Counted from the stretch's first letter, positions 44,151 to 55,897 are shown. The stretch is DNA of 64,000 bases from DASQPR01 sp963797605 (GCA_963797605.1 CAWCPX010000009.1:923561-987560), one strand, 5' to 3'. Made by a program: numbers and translations. Notes: a model not told the origin generated them from the letters alone.

Positions 44151-44301
44151 GCGCCGAGCGTACGGCCAGGCTTGTCTCCGCGTCCGTCAGCGATCGCGGA
44201 GATCCTGCCACGCGGCGGCTCCGGGCTCGGTTCCGGAGGGCCGCGTACCCGCGTGGGAGTGATGCTCTGCTCGGGGCACAGCGCACCGGAGGACGTCGCC
44301 C

Positions 44302-44439
44302 GTGACGAACTGCGTGGTCACGTCCGCGTTCGTGATGGAGAGCGCATTGGTCAACCACACGTACGTCGCCTGTGCCCAGGGCACCATCGACAATCAGCCG
44401 GTCTCGGAATGCAGTCCGTTCCAGCTCGCGCATCCGTAA
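44302..44439 (+). CDS. Small cysteine-containing peptide, candidate
   Basis: 45 codons from GTG 44302, GGAGG 10 nt upstream, TAA stop. Begins VTNCVVTSAFVMESALVNHT and ends SECSPFQLAHP, with Cys at positions 4, 24 and 37. About 85% of third positions are G/C, so it behaves as coding despite its size. No signal peptide and no family known. Confidence 0.45.
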   Translation: MTNCVVTSAFVMESALVNHTYVACAQGTIDNQPVSECSPFQLAHP

Positions 44440-44567
44440 TCGTCGGCACGTGAGGTTCCGGACCGGCTCGCCGGCGAGCCGGTTCGGCCTGCCCTCCGCG
44501 ACGCCGCCGTGTGAGCGTTGGTGCGTGACGGGTGGCGCGGTTCGGGGCGGCCTGGCAAGGTGGCGCT

Positions 44568-45383
44568 ATGGACAGCACCGGAGTCGAGGGGACTTCCAAA
44601 CCGGCGACCGCGGCCCGCATCTATGACTACTACCTGGGCGGCATCCACAATTTCTCGGCTGACCAGGAAGCGGCCCGGCGGATCATCGAGCAGTTTCCGT
44701 CGATGCCGCTGATCGCCCGTGAGAACCGCGCCTTCCTGGGAAGAGCGGTGCAGTTCCTCGTCGACGCCGGCATCGACCAGTTCCTCGATGTCGGATCGGG
44801 CATCCCCACCGAGGGCAACGTGCACGAGATCGCCCACGCGACCAATCCGAGCGCCCGGGTGCTCTACGTGGACATCGATCCGGTGGCGGTGGCCGAGAGT
44901 CTCGATCTGCTCGACGGAAACCCGAACGCGATGGCGATCCGTGGCGACCTGCGCACGCCGGCCGACATTCTGCGTCACCCGTCGGTGGCGGCCCTGCTGG
45001 ACTTCGACCGGCCGATCGGGCTGTTGCTCGCGGCTGTTCTGCATTTCGTGCCAGACGATGACGAGGCCTACCGGGTCGTGGCCGAACTCGTCGACGCGCT
45101 GCCCATCGGAAGCTACGTCGTCATCTCGGCGGCCGCGGCCGAAAGCTTCGCGCCGACCAGCGGCGTCACGCAGGCGGTCATCAACGTGTACCGGGAACGA
45201 ACGGTCACCGGTGCGCGATCGCGGACCCACGACGAGTTCGGACGCTTCTTCGCCGGCGTCGAGCTGATCGCGCCGGGTGTGGTCTGGCTGCATCAGTGGC
45301 CGGATTCGGCTGTGGTCCACCCCGAGTTCGCCGACGAGCCGGCCCGCAGCGGAGAGTGGGCCGGCGTCGGCCGCAAAGCCTAA
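44568..45383 (+). CDS. SAM-dependent methyltransferase, PF04672 (DUF574) type
   Basis: 271 residues from ATG 44568. Actinobacterial family hallmark KPATAARIYDYYLGGIHNFS, then QFLDVGSGIPTEGNVHEIAH (SAM motif), VLYVDIDPVAVAES and GLLLAAVLHFVPDDDEAY. The family is abundant in actinomycetes, often in redundant copies, with unknown substrates. Single gene, AAGGTGG upstream. Confidence 0.92.
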   Translation: MDSTGVEGTSKPATAARIYDYYLGGIHNFSADQEAARRIIEQFPSMPLIARENRAFLGRAVQFLVDAGIDQFLDVGSGIPTEGNVHEIAHATNPSARVLYVDIDPVAVAESLDLLDGNPNAMAIRGDLRTPADILRHPSVAALLDFDRPIGLLLAAVLHFVPDDDEAYRVVAELVDALPIGSYVVISAAAAESFAPTSGVTQAVINVYRERTVTGARSRTHDEFGRFFAGVELIAPGVVWLHQWPDSAVVHPEFADEPARSGEWAGVGRKA

Positions 45384-45395
45384 GCCGGCCCCCCG

Positions 45396-45899
45396 TCATC
45401 GATTCTGCTGATCCCGCAGTTGGCTCCAGGGACGGCCGGCGTCACCGGGGAGTTTCGTCGTCGCGAACTGCTCATCGACGGCGGCCAGCTGATCGGAGGT
45501 CGCGCCGGGCCCGAGCCGGCCGAGTTCGACAAACAGTTGCTCGTTGCCCGCCGGCGCACTGACGAACAGCAGCTTGCCGCCGGTTGCCGTGGTGAACGTG
45601 TGGTAGGTGCCGCGTGGCACGACGACGGTGGTGCCCGGGCCGCCGGTGAACTCCGCGTCCCCGACCCGGAACTCGTACGTTCCTTCCAGCACGTACGCGA
45701 TCTTCGCGAAGCCGTGGTGGGCGTGTGGCGGGTTCTCCGTGATCACGTCGTGGTGAAACACGAACGCGCCCAGCGCCTCACCTACGTCTTGGCCGCGGAC
45801 GAGGATTTCCGGCCGGTGCGGGCCTCCGAGCTCGATCAGCTCCCCCTGCCCCGGGCCGATGGCCCAGCCGTCGCGTCCCCAATCGACGATGTCAGTCAT
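45396..45899 (-). CDS. Cupin-domain protein
   Basis: 167 residues from ATG 45899 with GAAGGGA upstream. Cupin motif HAHHGFAKIAYVLEGTYEFR (His and Glu ligands) and GTTVVVPRGTYHTF. A C-terminal extension of ~50 residues is helical. Function unknown. Convergent with the PF04672 gene; directly downstream of the GNAT gene and probably co-transcribed. Confidence 0.85.
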   Translation of the reverse strand: MTDIVDWGRDGWAIGPGQGELIELGGPHRPEILVRGQDVGEALGAFVFHHDVITENPPHAHHGFAKIAYVLEGTYEFRVGDAEFTGGPGTTVVVPRGTYHTFTTATGGKLLFVSAPAGNEQLFVELGRLGPGATSDQLAAVDEQFATTKLPGDAGRPWSQLRDQQNR

Positions 45900-45929
45900 G
45901 ATCAGTTGTCCCTTCGGAAGCAATAGGCC

Positions 45930-46685
45930 CTAGTTCGAGAACGTGAAGAGCCGGTAGCGCCCCACGGTCTGGAATCCGATGCGCTCGTACACCGGCTCGC
46001 CTTCGCTGCTGGCCTGCAACGTCGCGATCCGGCGACCGGAATCACGGGTGAGCCGCAGCGCTTCGTGGGTGAGGGCGGTGGCGATGCCGCGGCGTCGGTA
46101 GTTCTTGTCCGTCGCGATGCAGTAGAGCGCGCCGACATCGGTGCCGAGCGAGAGCGTGCACGTGCCCACGGTCTTTCCGTCGACGATACCGGCAAGCCGA
46201 ATGACCTCCGGATAGGCGAACGCGAGTTCCCCGTCGACCGCGGCACCGACACTGCCGGCAGGGAATCCGAGCGGCTCGGCGTACGCCTGGACGTACTCCG
46301 CGATCTCGGAACGCCCGCTGACCTGCCGAATCGTGAGGTCCTCCGCACCTGTCGCGGTGGTCACGCCGGTAACGTCGATCGCCATGATCGGCATATCGAT
46401 CATCAGCTCAGCACCGCGATCCAGCAGACCCCGAGCGGTGCCCGGGTCGCTGTCCGCGCCGACCCACCAACTCCACGTCGAACCCGCGAGCTGCCGCTTT
46501 GCCCCCTCGATCGCCTGCTCGACCGGTCGGTGGCGGGTCCGGAGGACTCCGTTGAGCAGCGGGTTCGGAATGTCGGTGCGATATGTGGGCAGATCGAGAT
46601 CGGGGTCGCTGCCGGACCACCCGGTCCAAAACCGGCGGTTCGCGGCGAGCTGCGGTTCGAGATCGTGAATAGAATTCGTCTTCAT
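45930..46685 (-). CDS. GNAT family N-acetyltransferase
   Basis: 251 residues from ATG 46685. N-terminal ~100 residues of own type; then VQAYAEPLGFPAGSVG, VGTCTLSLGTDVGALYCIAT, acetyl-CoA loop DKNYRRRGIATALTHEALRL and GEPVYERIGFQTVGRYRLF. The fold acetylates an amine of unknown identity. Followed 30 nt later by the cupin gene. Confidence 0.88.
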   Translation of the reverse strand: MKTNSIHDLEPQLAANRRFWTGWSGSDPDLDLPTYRTDIPNPLLNGVLRTRHRPVEQAIEGAKRQLAGSTWSWWVGADSDPGTARGLLDRGAELMIDMPIMAIDVTGVTTATGAEDLTIRQVSGRSEIAEYVQAYAEPLGFPAGSVGAAVDGELAFAYPEVIRLAGIVDGKTVGTCTLSLGTDVGALYCIATDKNYRRRGIATALTHEALRLTRDSGRRIATLQASSEGEPVYERIGFQTVGRYRLFTFSN

Positions 46686-46756
46686 ACTCAACAGGACTTC
46701 GGCCGATGCCCGAAAGTTCGATCAGCCGGACCAGTTTTTTCCGGAGGCGTTTCAGA

Positions 46757-47710
46757 TCATCCGTCCGCCGACACCGATGGTCGGGCCGCGTGGATCAGAC
46801 GTATCTCCTGGACGAGACCGTCCCGTTCGCGGAGCAGCCAGGTGCCGGCCGGCGGGCAGTGGTGCGGATCCTCGGGCGGATTGACGAACTCGTTCTCCCA
46901 GATTGTCATGTCGGTGCCGGCGACGACCCCGGTCAGCCGGTAGGTCACACCGTCGTCGTAATCGCGGCACATCGTGTCGAGCACCGAACCGATGCCCGTC
47001 GTACGTTCGCCGCCCGGCCAGAACATGGTCAGGTTCTCGGCCCAACGGTCGTAACCCCGGCGCAGCGAGACACCGTCAGGAAGCGTCGTCAGGATCGAGG
47101 CCGCCTCCTCGTGCCGCTCGACGATCAGTGCCGCGGCGTCGTCATGCCGGTCGTCGCGCACCCGGGGCAGCAGGTTGGCGAGCTGGCGCCGGGCCTCACT
47201 CAGGCGGCTGCGGACGGTGCCGATCGGAATTCCGCACAGCGCCGCGATCTCCTCGTACGAGTTCTGTTCCGCGAAGTACCGCGACATCGCCACGGGCTGC
47301 AGCACCGGTGACAGTTGCCGGATTGCGTGCCAGACCCAGTCACGGTCGGCACCGCGCTCGATGCCGGCGACCGGATCGTCGCAGCCCGACGCGATCAGGT
47401 CGACACTGTCGAGGCCGACGACGGGCTTGCGGTCGCGCAGGAGCGTGCGGCAGTTGTTGCGCACGATGGCGTGCAACCACGGACGGGCCTTGGCCGGATC
47501 GCGTACGTCACCGATGCGGGCCATGGCCGTGATCGTCGCGTCCTGAACCACGTCCTCGGCGTCCGGGCGGGAACCCAGAATCCGGGTCGCGACGGCCAGC
47601 ATGCCCGCGTACTCGGACCTCAGGAGCAACGCGAAGCTCTCCAGATCGCCTTGCTGCGCGGCCTTGACCAAGGGGGTGATGTCGGCGACCCCGGATCCGT
47701 TGTACGGCAA
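46757..47710 (-). CDS. ECF sigma factor with C-terminal NTF2-like domain
   Basis: 317 residues from TTG 47710 (GGGAG 8 nt upstream). Region 2: EYAGMLAVATRILGSRPDAE, DVVQDATITAMARIGD; region 4: NSYEEIAALCGIPIGTVRSR. Residues ~200-310 form a SnoaL/NTF2-like tail, as in the ECF groups that regulate themselves without a separate anti-sigma. No anti-sigma gene adjoins. Target promoters unknown. Confidence 0.9.
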   Translation of the reverse strand: MPYNGSGVADITPLVKAAQQGDLESFALLLRSEYAGMLAVATRILGSRPDAEDVVQDATITAMARIGDVRDPAKARPWLHAIVRNNCRTLLRDRKPVVGLDSVDLIASGCDDPVAGIERGADRDWVWHAIRQLSPVLQPVAMSRYFAEQNSYEEIAALCGIPIGTVRSRLSEARRQLANLLPRVRDDRHDDAAALIVERHEEAASILTTLPDGVSLRRGYDRWAENLTMFWPGGERTTGIGSVLDTMCRDYDDGVTYRLTGVVAGTDMTIWENEFVNPPEDPHHCPPAGTWLLRERDGLVQEIRLIHAARPSVSADG

Positions 47711-47881
47711 AGCTATCTCCCAACAAGGACATCATCTGTCACGCCAACCACTCGCGGCACGGCGGCGGTGACGTGATCACGCGGGGCGATCCGCATCGGT
47801 GCAGGTCCGGCCTTCACACGTGAAGCATTCAGGGTAGCGGCTGGTGGCCGGAGCGCCCAGGTTCGAGGGCTCCACGACGAA

Positions 47882-47916
47882 CGGGCCCGATCGATCACGG
47901 GGATCGATCGGGCCCG
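47882..47916 (-). terminator. Perfect 15-bp hairpin after katG
   Basis: Arms CGGGCCCGATCGATC and GATCGATCGGGCCCG with a 5-nt loop (ACGGG), 15 nt beyond the katG stop. Confidence 0.9.
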
Positions 47917-47931
47917 CCTATGGCAGGTTGC

Positions 47932-50175
<2,244 letters not shown>

Positions 50176-50179
<4 letters not shown>

Positions 50180-50631
50180 GTGCTTCCTTCCGAAACTGGC
50201 GGATCATGCGGAATGCGTGCGGTCGCGCAGTCGGGGCAGGTGCCCCAGTAGACGACCTCCGCCTCGTCGATCACGAAACCGTGGTCGTCGGAGGCGGTGA
50301 GACAGGGTGTGTGACCGACGGCGCAGTCGACGTCCGCGATGGCGCCGCAGGAGCGGCACACGACGTGGTGGTGGTTGTCGCCCACCCGGGACTCGTAGTG
50401 CGCGATCGCGCCGACAGGCTGGATACGGCGGACCAGACCGGCCTCGGTCAGCGCGCGCAACACGTCGTAAACGGCCTGGTGGGAGACCATGGGATGCTCG
50501 GCCCGCACGAGGTTGATCACCGTTTCGGTGTCGACGTGCGGGTGGTCGCGCAGTGCGGCGAGCACCGCCAACCGGGGTCGGGTGACTCGCAAGGAGACCG
50601 CTCGCAACCGCGCCTCGAAATCGGAGGCCAT
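50176..50631 (-). CDS. furA: Fur family regulator (FurA-like)
   Basis: 151 residues from ATG 50631. DNA-binding half: RVTRPRLAVLAALRDHPHVD, MVSHQAVYDVLRALTEAGLV; metal half: HYESRVGDNHHHVVCRSCGA and CPDC near the end, the usual zinc site. Stop overlaps katG start (ATGA). This furA-katG order is typical of mycobacteria and streptomycetes, where FurA represses both until peroxide oxidises it. Confidence 0.92.
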
Positions 50632-50647
50632 GCCACCAACATAGGCC

Positions 50648-50669
50648 ACTAGTCTGGAACAGTTCAAGT
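50648..50669 (-). promoter_or_regulatory. Candidate FurA operator
   Basis: Minus-strand TTGAACTGTTCCAGACTAG lies 17-38 nt before the furA start. It resembles the actinobacterial FurA/CatR box (TTGACT...TTCCAGA as I recall it) and contains the dyad GAAC-A-GTTC. A TATGTT follows as possible -10. Confidence 0.5.
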
Positions 50670-50753
50670 TCTGCCGCGATTCAGCGGCGGCGTGTCACCG
50701 CCTCGCACCGCCACGTTCGGCCGGCACGCCGCCTCGTTCAGCCGGGGCGCCGA

Positions 50754-51005
50754 TCAGGGCGCCGCTCCGCCGGCGAGCCATTGCGTGAACAGCGTGACGT
50801 GCGCGTCCGGCCACGGGCCGTCGCACGGCATCGAGCCGTCCCGCAGCCGCGCGGCGATCTCCTCGCCATGCGCGGCGACGTCAGTGACGGACCACAGATC
50901 GAAGGAGCGGAGCATCGAGTCGCGGTCGTAGGCGCGGAACAGCGGTTTGATGTCGGTGGCGAAGCTCAAGTCGCGGCCTGCCTGATCGCCGGGCGAGTCG
51001 GTCAT
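50754..51005 (-). CDS. Conserved small protein of unknown function
   Basis: 83 residues from ATG 51005. LSFATDIKPLFRAYDRDSML, FDLWSVTDVAAHGEEIAARL and GSMPCDGPWPDAHVTLFTQW form a compact conserved pattern in actinobacterial proteins, one Cys in MPCDG. No enzymatic motif. Upstream of furA on the same strand but 122 bp away, so probably separate. Confidence 0.7.
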   Translation of the reverse strand: MTDSPGDQAGRDLSFATDIKPLFRAYDRDSMLRSFDLWSVTDVAAHGEEIAARLRDGSMPCDGPWPDAHVTLFTQWLAGGAAP

Positions 51006-51163
51006 AAAACCACAATATGCCCCGTTTCCCGGCCGATGGTGCGGTTGGGTGTCGACGGCGACGCGTCCGATGCGAGCGTGAACACGTCCGGCCGACGGTG
51101 GCCGCCCCATCCAGCGCGGCGAGAGGATCGAGGCGTCTCACCACCCGATCAGGAGGTTTTCTC

Positions 51164-51466
51164 GTGTTCATCGCCATCCTCGACCTCAGCACCACCGCCG
51201 CCGACCGCCCCTCCGCGCTCGCCCAACTCGACCGCGAGCAGGCCGAGGTACGCGCCATGCCGGGCAACATCGCCTTCCGCGTGTACGCGTCCCGAGCCGA
51301 CGGCACCGGTGTCACCGTCGTCCACGAGTGGGCCGACGAAGACGCGTTCGGTGGATACCTGGCCTCGGACTCGTTCGCGCGATCCGGAGCCGTGCTTCGG
51401 CCGGTCATGACCGGGGCGCCGCTCAGCCGACGCTTCCACGCGGAACTGCTGGAGACGGTCAACTGA
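51164..51466 (+). CDS. Antibiotic biosynthesis monooxygenase-like protein
   Basis: 100 residues from GTG 51164 with AGGAGG 7 nt upstream. ABM dimeric ferredoxin-like fold: EVRAMPGNIAFRVYASRADG, VTVVHEWADEDAFGGYLASD. These small proteins are quinol or haem mono-oxygenases or simply binders. Precedes an AraC regulator by 39 nt on the same strand, which may control it. Confidence 0.82.
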   Translation: MFIAILDLSTTAADRPSALAQLDREQAEVRAMPGNIAFRVYASRADGTGVTVVHEWADEDAFGGYLASDSFARSGAVLRPVMTGAPLSRRFHAELLETVN

Positions 51467-51505
51467 CCGACCGGCGACTACGATCGATCGACGCGAGAGG
51501 TGACG

Positions 51506-52258
51506 ATGACCCGTCAGGCATACGGCTTCGTGCGTGAGTTCGCGACGGAACCCGCCCGAGACCTCTGCGTCGACCGCCACTACCTGCTCTGCGCCTCCGC
51601 CGGCGCGCTCCGGCTGGAGGCGCAGGGGCAGGCATGGCTGCTGCCGCCCGCTCGGGCCGCGCTGATCGAGGCCGGGCACCCGATCCAGGTCAGCATCCCG
51701 CAGCCGGTGATCACCGCGTCGGTTCTGTTCGACACGCGATTCGCCCCGCCTCCACCGGCACCGTTGACCGTTTTCGACCTCAGCCCGCTCGCTCGAGCCC
51801 TGGTCGGCGAATGCAGCGCATGGGAAGAAAGCGAGGAACCGCTCAGCGGGTACGCCGAGAAGCTGTTCGCGGCGCTCGCCGCCGTGACATGGCGACTTGC
51901 CGAACAGCCGAGTCCGGTCGTGGTGCCCGCGGGCCGGTCGCCGGAACTGCGCCGAGCGCTGCACCTGACCGAACAACGGCTCGGCGACGATATCCGCTTC
52001 GAGGACCTGGCCGGTCAGGTCGGGCTCGCGCCGCGGTCGCTGGCTCGGCGTTTCGAAGACGAGACCGGCATGACGTGGCGGGCGGTGTTGCGCCGGATGC
52101 GGGTTCTGCGTGCGATCGAACAGCTCGCGGCGGGCGACACCTCGGTCACGAAGATCGCCTTCGCGGTCGGGTACACGTCGCTGTCCGCGTTCAACGCCGC
52201 CTTCCGGCAACTGACCGGGCGCTCGCCCACCGAATATCGGGCGAGTTTCCGGCCATGA
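51506..52258 (+). CDS. AraC family transcriptional regulator
   Basis: 250 residues from ATG 51506 (GAGAGG upstream). N-terminal cupin-like sensor, then the two AraC HTHs: EDLAGQVGLAPRSLARRFED and DTSVTKIAFAVGYTSLSAFN, AAFRQLTGRSPTEYRASF. Effector unknown. Sits between the ABM gene and the epimerase (convergent). Confidence 0.9.
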   Translation: MTRQAYGFVREFATEPARDLCVDRHYLLCASAGALRLEAQGQAWLLPPARAALIEAGHPIQVSIPQPVITASVLFDTRFAPPPPAPLTVFDLSPLARALVGECSAWEESEEPLSGYAEKLFAALAAVTWRLAEQPSPVVVPAGRSPELRRALHLTEQRLGDDIRFEDLAGQVGLAPRSLARRFEDETGMTWRAVLRRMRVLRAIEQLAAGDTSVTKIAFAVGYTSLSAFNAAFRQLTGRSPTEYRASFRP

Positions 52259-52267
52259 CCGGCATCG

Positions 52268-53209
52268 CTAGCCCGTACGGCGTCGGCGCACCAGGTCCCC
52301 GACGGCCGACCGCCAGTCCGGATAGTCAAAGGCGAACCCGGCGTCGGTGAGCCGTCCGGGGATGACGCGTCTGCTCTTGAACAGCATTTCCGTGTCGGAC
52401 CGGAACGCGAGCGCGCCGAGTTCGGCCATCCATTTCGTCGCCGGTAACCCGACCGGCATGCGCCACGCCGCGCGCAGTTCCCGCATGAACTGCCGGTGCG
52501 GCAGGGGTCCGGGGGCGGCGAGGTTCACGGCGCTGGTGACATCGTCGCGGCCGATGAGGAACTCGACGGCGCGCACGAAGTCCCGGTCGTGGATCCACGA
52601 GACGTACTGCCGCCCGCCCGCGACCGGGCCGCCCAGGCCCGTGCGCGCGAGCCGGCTCAGCACGTCGAACACACCGCCGCGATCCGGGCTCATGACCATG
52701 GCCGCCCGCAACGTAACCCGGCGTGTGCCTGGCGTGTCGGCTCGGGCCTGGGCGGCCTCCCAGTCGCGGGCGATCTTGACGCTGTAGGCCCAGTAGTCCG
52801 GCACGCCGGTTTCGGCTCCGCCGATGATGCCGGTGGCCTCGTCGTTGGCGGCGTCGAAGCGATGCGCGTAGATCGTCGCGGTGCTCATCTGCAGCCAGAG
52901 CGCGGGCGGACGGTTCGCGGCCGCGATGGCCTGGCCGACGACTTCGGTGGACCGTACCCGTGAATCCATCATGGCTTTGAGGTTTTCGTCGGTGTAGCGA
53001 CAGCTCACACTGCGGCCGGCGAGGTTGATCACGACGTCACTGCCGTCGATGTGATCGGCCCAGGCACCCAGTGTCGAGCCGTCCCAGCGAATCTGGCGTT
53101 CGTGGCGCGGCGAGCGGGTCAGCACGACGACGTTATGGCCGGCCGCCGTCAGCGCCCGGTCCAGGATCGTGCCAACCTGCCCGGTGCCGCCGGGAATAAC
53201 GAATCTCAT
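52268..53209 (-). CDS. TIGR01777 family NAD-dependent epimerase/SDR
   Basis: 313 residues from ATG 53209 with AGGAGTGTTG. Rossmann start MRFVIPGGTGQVGTILDRAL; VVINLAGRSVSCRYTDENLK, a Ser-Thr-Tyr region around MSTATIYAH and the terminal DUF1731-type part SRRVIPGRLTDAGFAFDYPD. Reductase or epimerase of uncertain substrate, sometimes linked to cell division (YfcH). Confidence 0.88.
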   Translation of the reverse strand: MRFVIPGGTGQVGTILDRALTAAGHNVVVLTRSPRHERQIRWDGSTLGAWADHIDGSDVVINLAGRSVSCRYTDENLKAMMDSRVRSTEVVGQAIAAANRPPALWLQMSTATIYAHRFDAANDEATGIIGGAETGVPDYWAYSVKIARDWEAAQARADTPGTRRVTLRAAMVMSPDRGGVFDVLSRLARTGLGGPVAGGRQYVSWIHDRDFVRAVEFLIGRDDVTSAVNLAAPGPLPHRQFMRELRAAWRMPVGLPATKWMAELGALAFRSDTEMLFKSRRVIPGRLTDAGFAFDYPDWRSAVGDLVRRRRTG

Positions 53210-53416
53210 CAACACTCCTGGTCGTGTGACTCGCCGACGCGCGGCGCTCACCCTGGGTCAAATGCCAAGCTATTTGCGAGGTATGCGCCATTTCGAGCAT
53301 GCCATCGTCTGTATGTCGGCCGCGAATCTGCCGAAGGTTTGCTGGTGAACCCCACACGCCGTTGGCTAGGCTTCCCAGGGCGGACAAATGTTGCTGAACA
53401 GGACGGGGTCTCGGCG

Positions 53417-55129
53417 GTGATACCAGTGACGGTCGCTGACTTGACCCAGGCCGCCGTCATGGTTCCAGCCTCAAGCTCGTGCGAGCAACTCGATCGGACT
53501 TTCCGCGCTGAACCGCGTCTGTCCTGCGTCGGTGTCACCGACGGCAACCGTGTGGGCCTGGTCATGCGCGAAGCGTTCGAACTGCTCATGTCGGGCCCGT
53601 TCGGCTACGGGCGCACCCTGTGGGCACGCAAACGCGTCACGGAGGTCACCGACTGGCATCCGCTGCGCGTGGCCGGCACGTCCACCGTGGTCTCGGCGGC
53701 CCAGCAGATGCGCGCTCGCTCCGCCGAGCACCGCCACGACGATGTGCTCGTCGACCGCGCGGACGGCACCGTCGGGCGCGCCTCGGCAGCGGACCTGTTC
53801 GACGGACTGGCCCGACAACTGGCGCACCGGGCCGTGCACGACGAACTCACCGACCTGATCAACCGGACGCACTTCCTCGAGTTGCTGGCCGCCGCGTGCG
53901 CGGATCCCGACGGCAAGCCGGTGATGCTCGCCGTCGTCGACCTCGACGGCATGAAACGCATCAACGACTCCTACGGTCATCTCGTCGGCGACGCGGTGCT
54001 CATGCGGGCCGCCCGGCAGCTGAGCCAGGCCGCGCACCCCGGCGAGATCGTCGGCCGCCTCGGCGCCGATGAGTTCGTGGTGCTCAGCCGACCTGACGGC
54101 GCCCTGCCCGCGAGAGCTGCCGCTGAGGAAATCGGCTCTCGATGCCGGCTGGCCGTCACCGCGTCAGGCGGCGCGGCCCATCCCGGCGTGCTGATGCGCG
54201 CCAGTGTCGGGGTCGCGGTCTCCGGAGCGCGCGCAGACGCGACGACGCTGCTCTCCGAGGCCGACATGGCTATGTTCCAGGCCAAACAGGCCGGCGGCGA
54301 CCAGGTCCAGATCACCGTCGGCGTCGGCACCGACCTGGCGCTCGACGTCGACGCCGTGGACCGGTCCGTCGCCCAGGCCATCGACAACAACGAACTCGAT
54401 GTGTGGTACCAGCCGGTCGTACGCGTCCGCGACGGTGTGGTCGTCAACCTCGAAGCGCTCGTACGGTGGCACCACCCGACACTGGGGCTGCTGACGCCCG
54501 ATCGGTTCCTACCCGGCGCCCGGCGCTCCGGACACCTGCCCGCACTCGACCGGTGGGTGCTGATGCGTGCCTGCACCGATTTCGTGGCCCTGCGAAAGAA
54601 ACTGGGCACCCGGGCCCCCGCACGCGTCGCCGTCAACGTCGCACCCGCGACGCTCAGCACCGATTTCGACCGCCTGGTGGAAAACGTTCTGAGCGCCACC
54701 GGCCTGCCCGCGGACCGACTGCTGCTGGAACTCCCTGAGGAGGCCGACCTGCGCACCTTGGCCGTGGCGGCGCCTCGGCTCGAACGACTCCGCAATCTCG
54801 GCGTCGGCCTGATCCTCGACGACATGGGTGCCGGTTCCACCAGCCTGCGACATCTGTCGACCCTGACGATCGGCGGTCTGAAGATCGACGCCGCGTTCGT
54901 CGCCGGGATGCTTCACAACCCCCGCGACCACACCGTCGTCAAGCTTCTCGCCGACCTGGGCCGTGGCCTGAACCTGCCCGTGACCGCCGAGGGTGTGGAG
55001 AACGCGGAACAGCTGGCAGCGCTGGCCGACCTCGACATCGAATACGCGCAGGGCTACCACCTCGGCCGGCCGCAACCACTCGACGCGCTGACGCACACGC
55101 TGGAATCAGCCGAGGTGCCGGCGACCTGA
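53417..55129 (+). CDS. GGDEF-EAL cyclic-di-GMP protein with degenerate GGDEF
   Basis: 570 residues from GTG 53417. N-terminal CBS-like segment, GGDEF residues ~165-330 (HDELTDLINRTHFLELLAAA) whose active site reads RLGADEFVV: the second Gly is Ala. EAL residues ~345-570 keeps NLEALVRWHHPTLG, VNVAPATL, ILDDMGAGSTSL, LKIDAAF and TAEGVENAEQL, so c-di-GMP hydrolysis is plausible. The GGDEF half may be inactive or bind GTP as regulator. Single gene. Confidence 0.9.
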   Translation: MIPVTVADLTQAAVMVPASSSCEQLDRTFRAEPRLSCVGVTDGNRVGLVMREAFELLMSGPFGYGRTLWARKRVTEVTDWHPLRVAGTSTVVSAAQQMRARSAEHRHDDVLVDRADGTVGRASAADLFDGLARQLAHRAVHDELTDLINRTHFLELLAAACADPDGKPVMLAVVDLDGMKRINDSYGHLVGDAVLMRAARQLSQAAHPGEIVGRLGADEFVVLSRPDGALPARAAAEEIGSRCRLAVTASGGAAHPGVLMRASVGVAVSGARADATTLLSEADMAMFQAKQAGGDQVQITVGVGTDLALDVDAVDRSVAQAIDNNELDVWYQPVVRVRDGVVVNLEALVRWHHPTLGLLTPDRFLPGARRSGHLPALDRWVLMRACTDFVALRKKLGTRAPARVAVNVAPATLSTDFDRLVENVLSATGLPADRLLLELPEEADLRTLAVAAPRLERLRNLGVGLILDDMGAGSTSLRHLSTLTIGGLKIDAAFVAGMLHNPRDHTVVKLLADLGRGLNLPVTAEGVENAEQLAALADLDIEYAQGYHLGRPQPLDALTHTLESAEVPAT

Positions 55130-55230
55130 TCCGCGCGTGCGGCTACGCCCCGACGGTGGCATCGAATCGCAGGCGAGCCGAATTCCTCGTACAGGTAGCG
55201 GTGGGTGGCTACTTCCGGGCGGGCAATCGG

Positions 55231-55803
55231 TCAGCGCACGACGTCGAAGACGTTCTTCTGCACACCGTTGGCGTACGCGGCGTATTCGACGAGTTTGAGT
55301 TTTTGCTTTGCTTTGTCGGTCTCGCTGAACAGGCGTTTGCCGGCGCCGAGCAGCACCGGAAAGACGAGCAGGTGGTAGCGGTCGATCAGGCCGGCGTCGG
55401 ACAGGTCGCGGCCGAGCGCCGCGCTGCCGTGCACGAGGATCGGCGCGCCGTCGGTTTCCTTGAGCGCGGCGACCTGGTCGAGCGAACGCAGGATCGTGGT
55501 CTCACCCCAGTCGGTGACCAGGTCGTCGTCGGTGAGCGTGGTGGACACGACGTATTTCGGCATGACCTTGTAGCCGGCGAACTCCGTCATCCCGGGCCAC
55601 ACGGGACTGAACGCCTGGTAGCTGAGGCGGCCCAGGAGCATCGCGCCGGCCTGCTCCTGCTCGCGTCCCTTGATCTCGTAGGCCTCGGGGACGAACTCGA
55701 TGTCCTGGAACGTCCATCCGGAGTTGCGATAGCCGGGCTCGCCGCCGGGGCCCTCGACGACACCGTCGAGCGAGACGAAGGCGGTGCTGATGAGCGTGCG
55801 CAT
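55231..55803 (-). CDS. Dihydrofolate reductase-like (RibD C-terminal) protein
   Basis: 190 residues with AAGGAGATGATCACCC. RibD/DHFR-like fold: MRTLISTAFVSLDGVVEGPG, LLGRLSYQAFSPVWPGM and PILVHGSAALGRDLSDAGLI, GKRLFSE. NADPH-dependent reductase of unknown substrate, common in actinobacteria. Convergent with the GGDEF-EAL gene. Confidence 0.9.
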   Translation of the reverse strand: MRTLISTAFVSLDGVVEGPGGEPGYRNSGWTFQDIEFVPEAYEIKGREQEQAGAMLLGRLSYQAFSPVWPGMTEFAGYKVMPKYVVSTTLTDDDLVTDWGETTILRSLDQVAALKETDGAPILVHGSAALGRDLSDAGLIDRYHLLVFPVLLGAGKRLFSETDKAKQKLKLVEYAAYANGVQKNVFDVVR

Positions 55804-55897
55804 GGGTGATCATCTCCTTGATCTTCGATCGCCGTGACGGCGCGCGACCGCTCCAGCATCTCGCCGACAAATTAATTTGTCAAGACAATCCGTCCTG

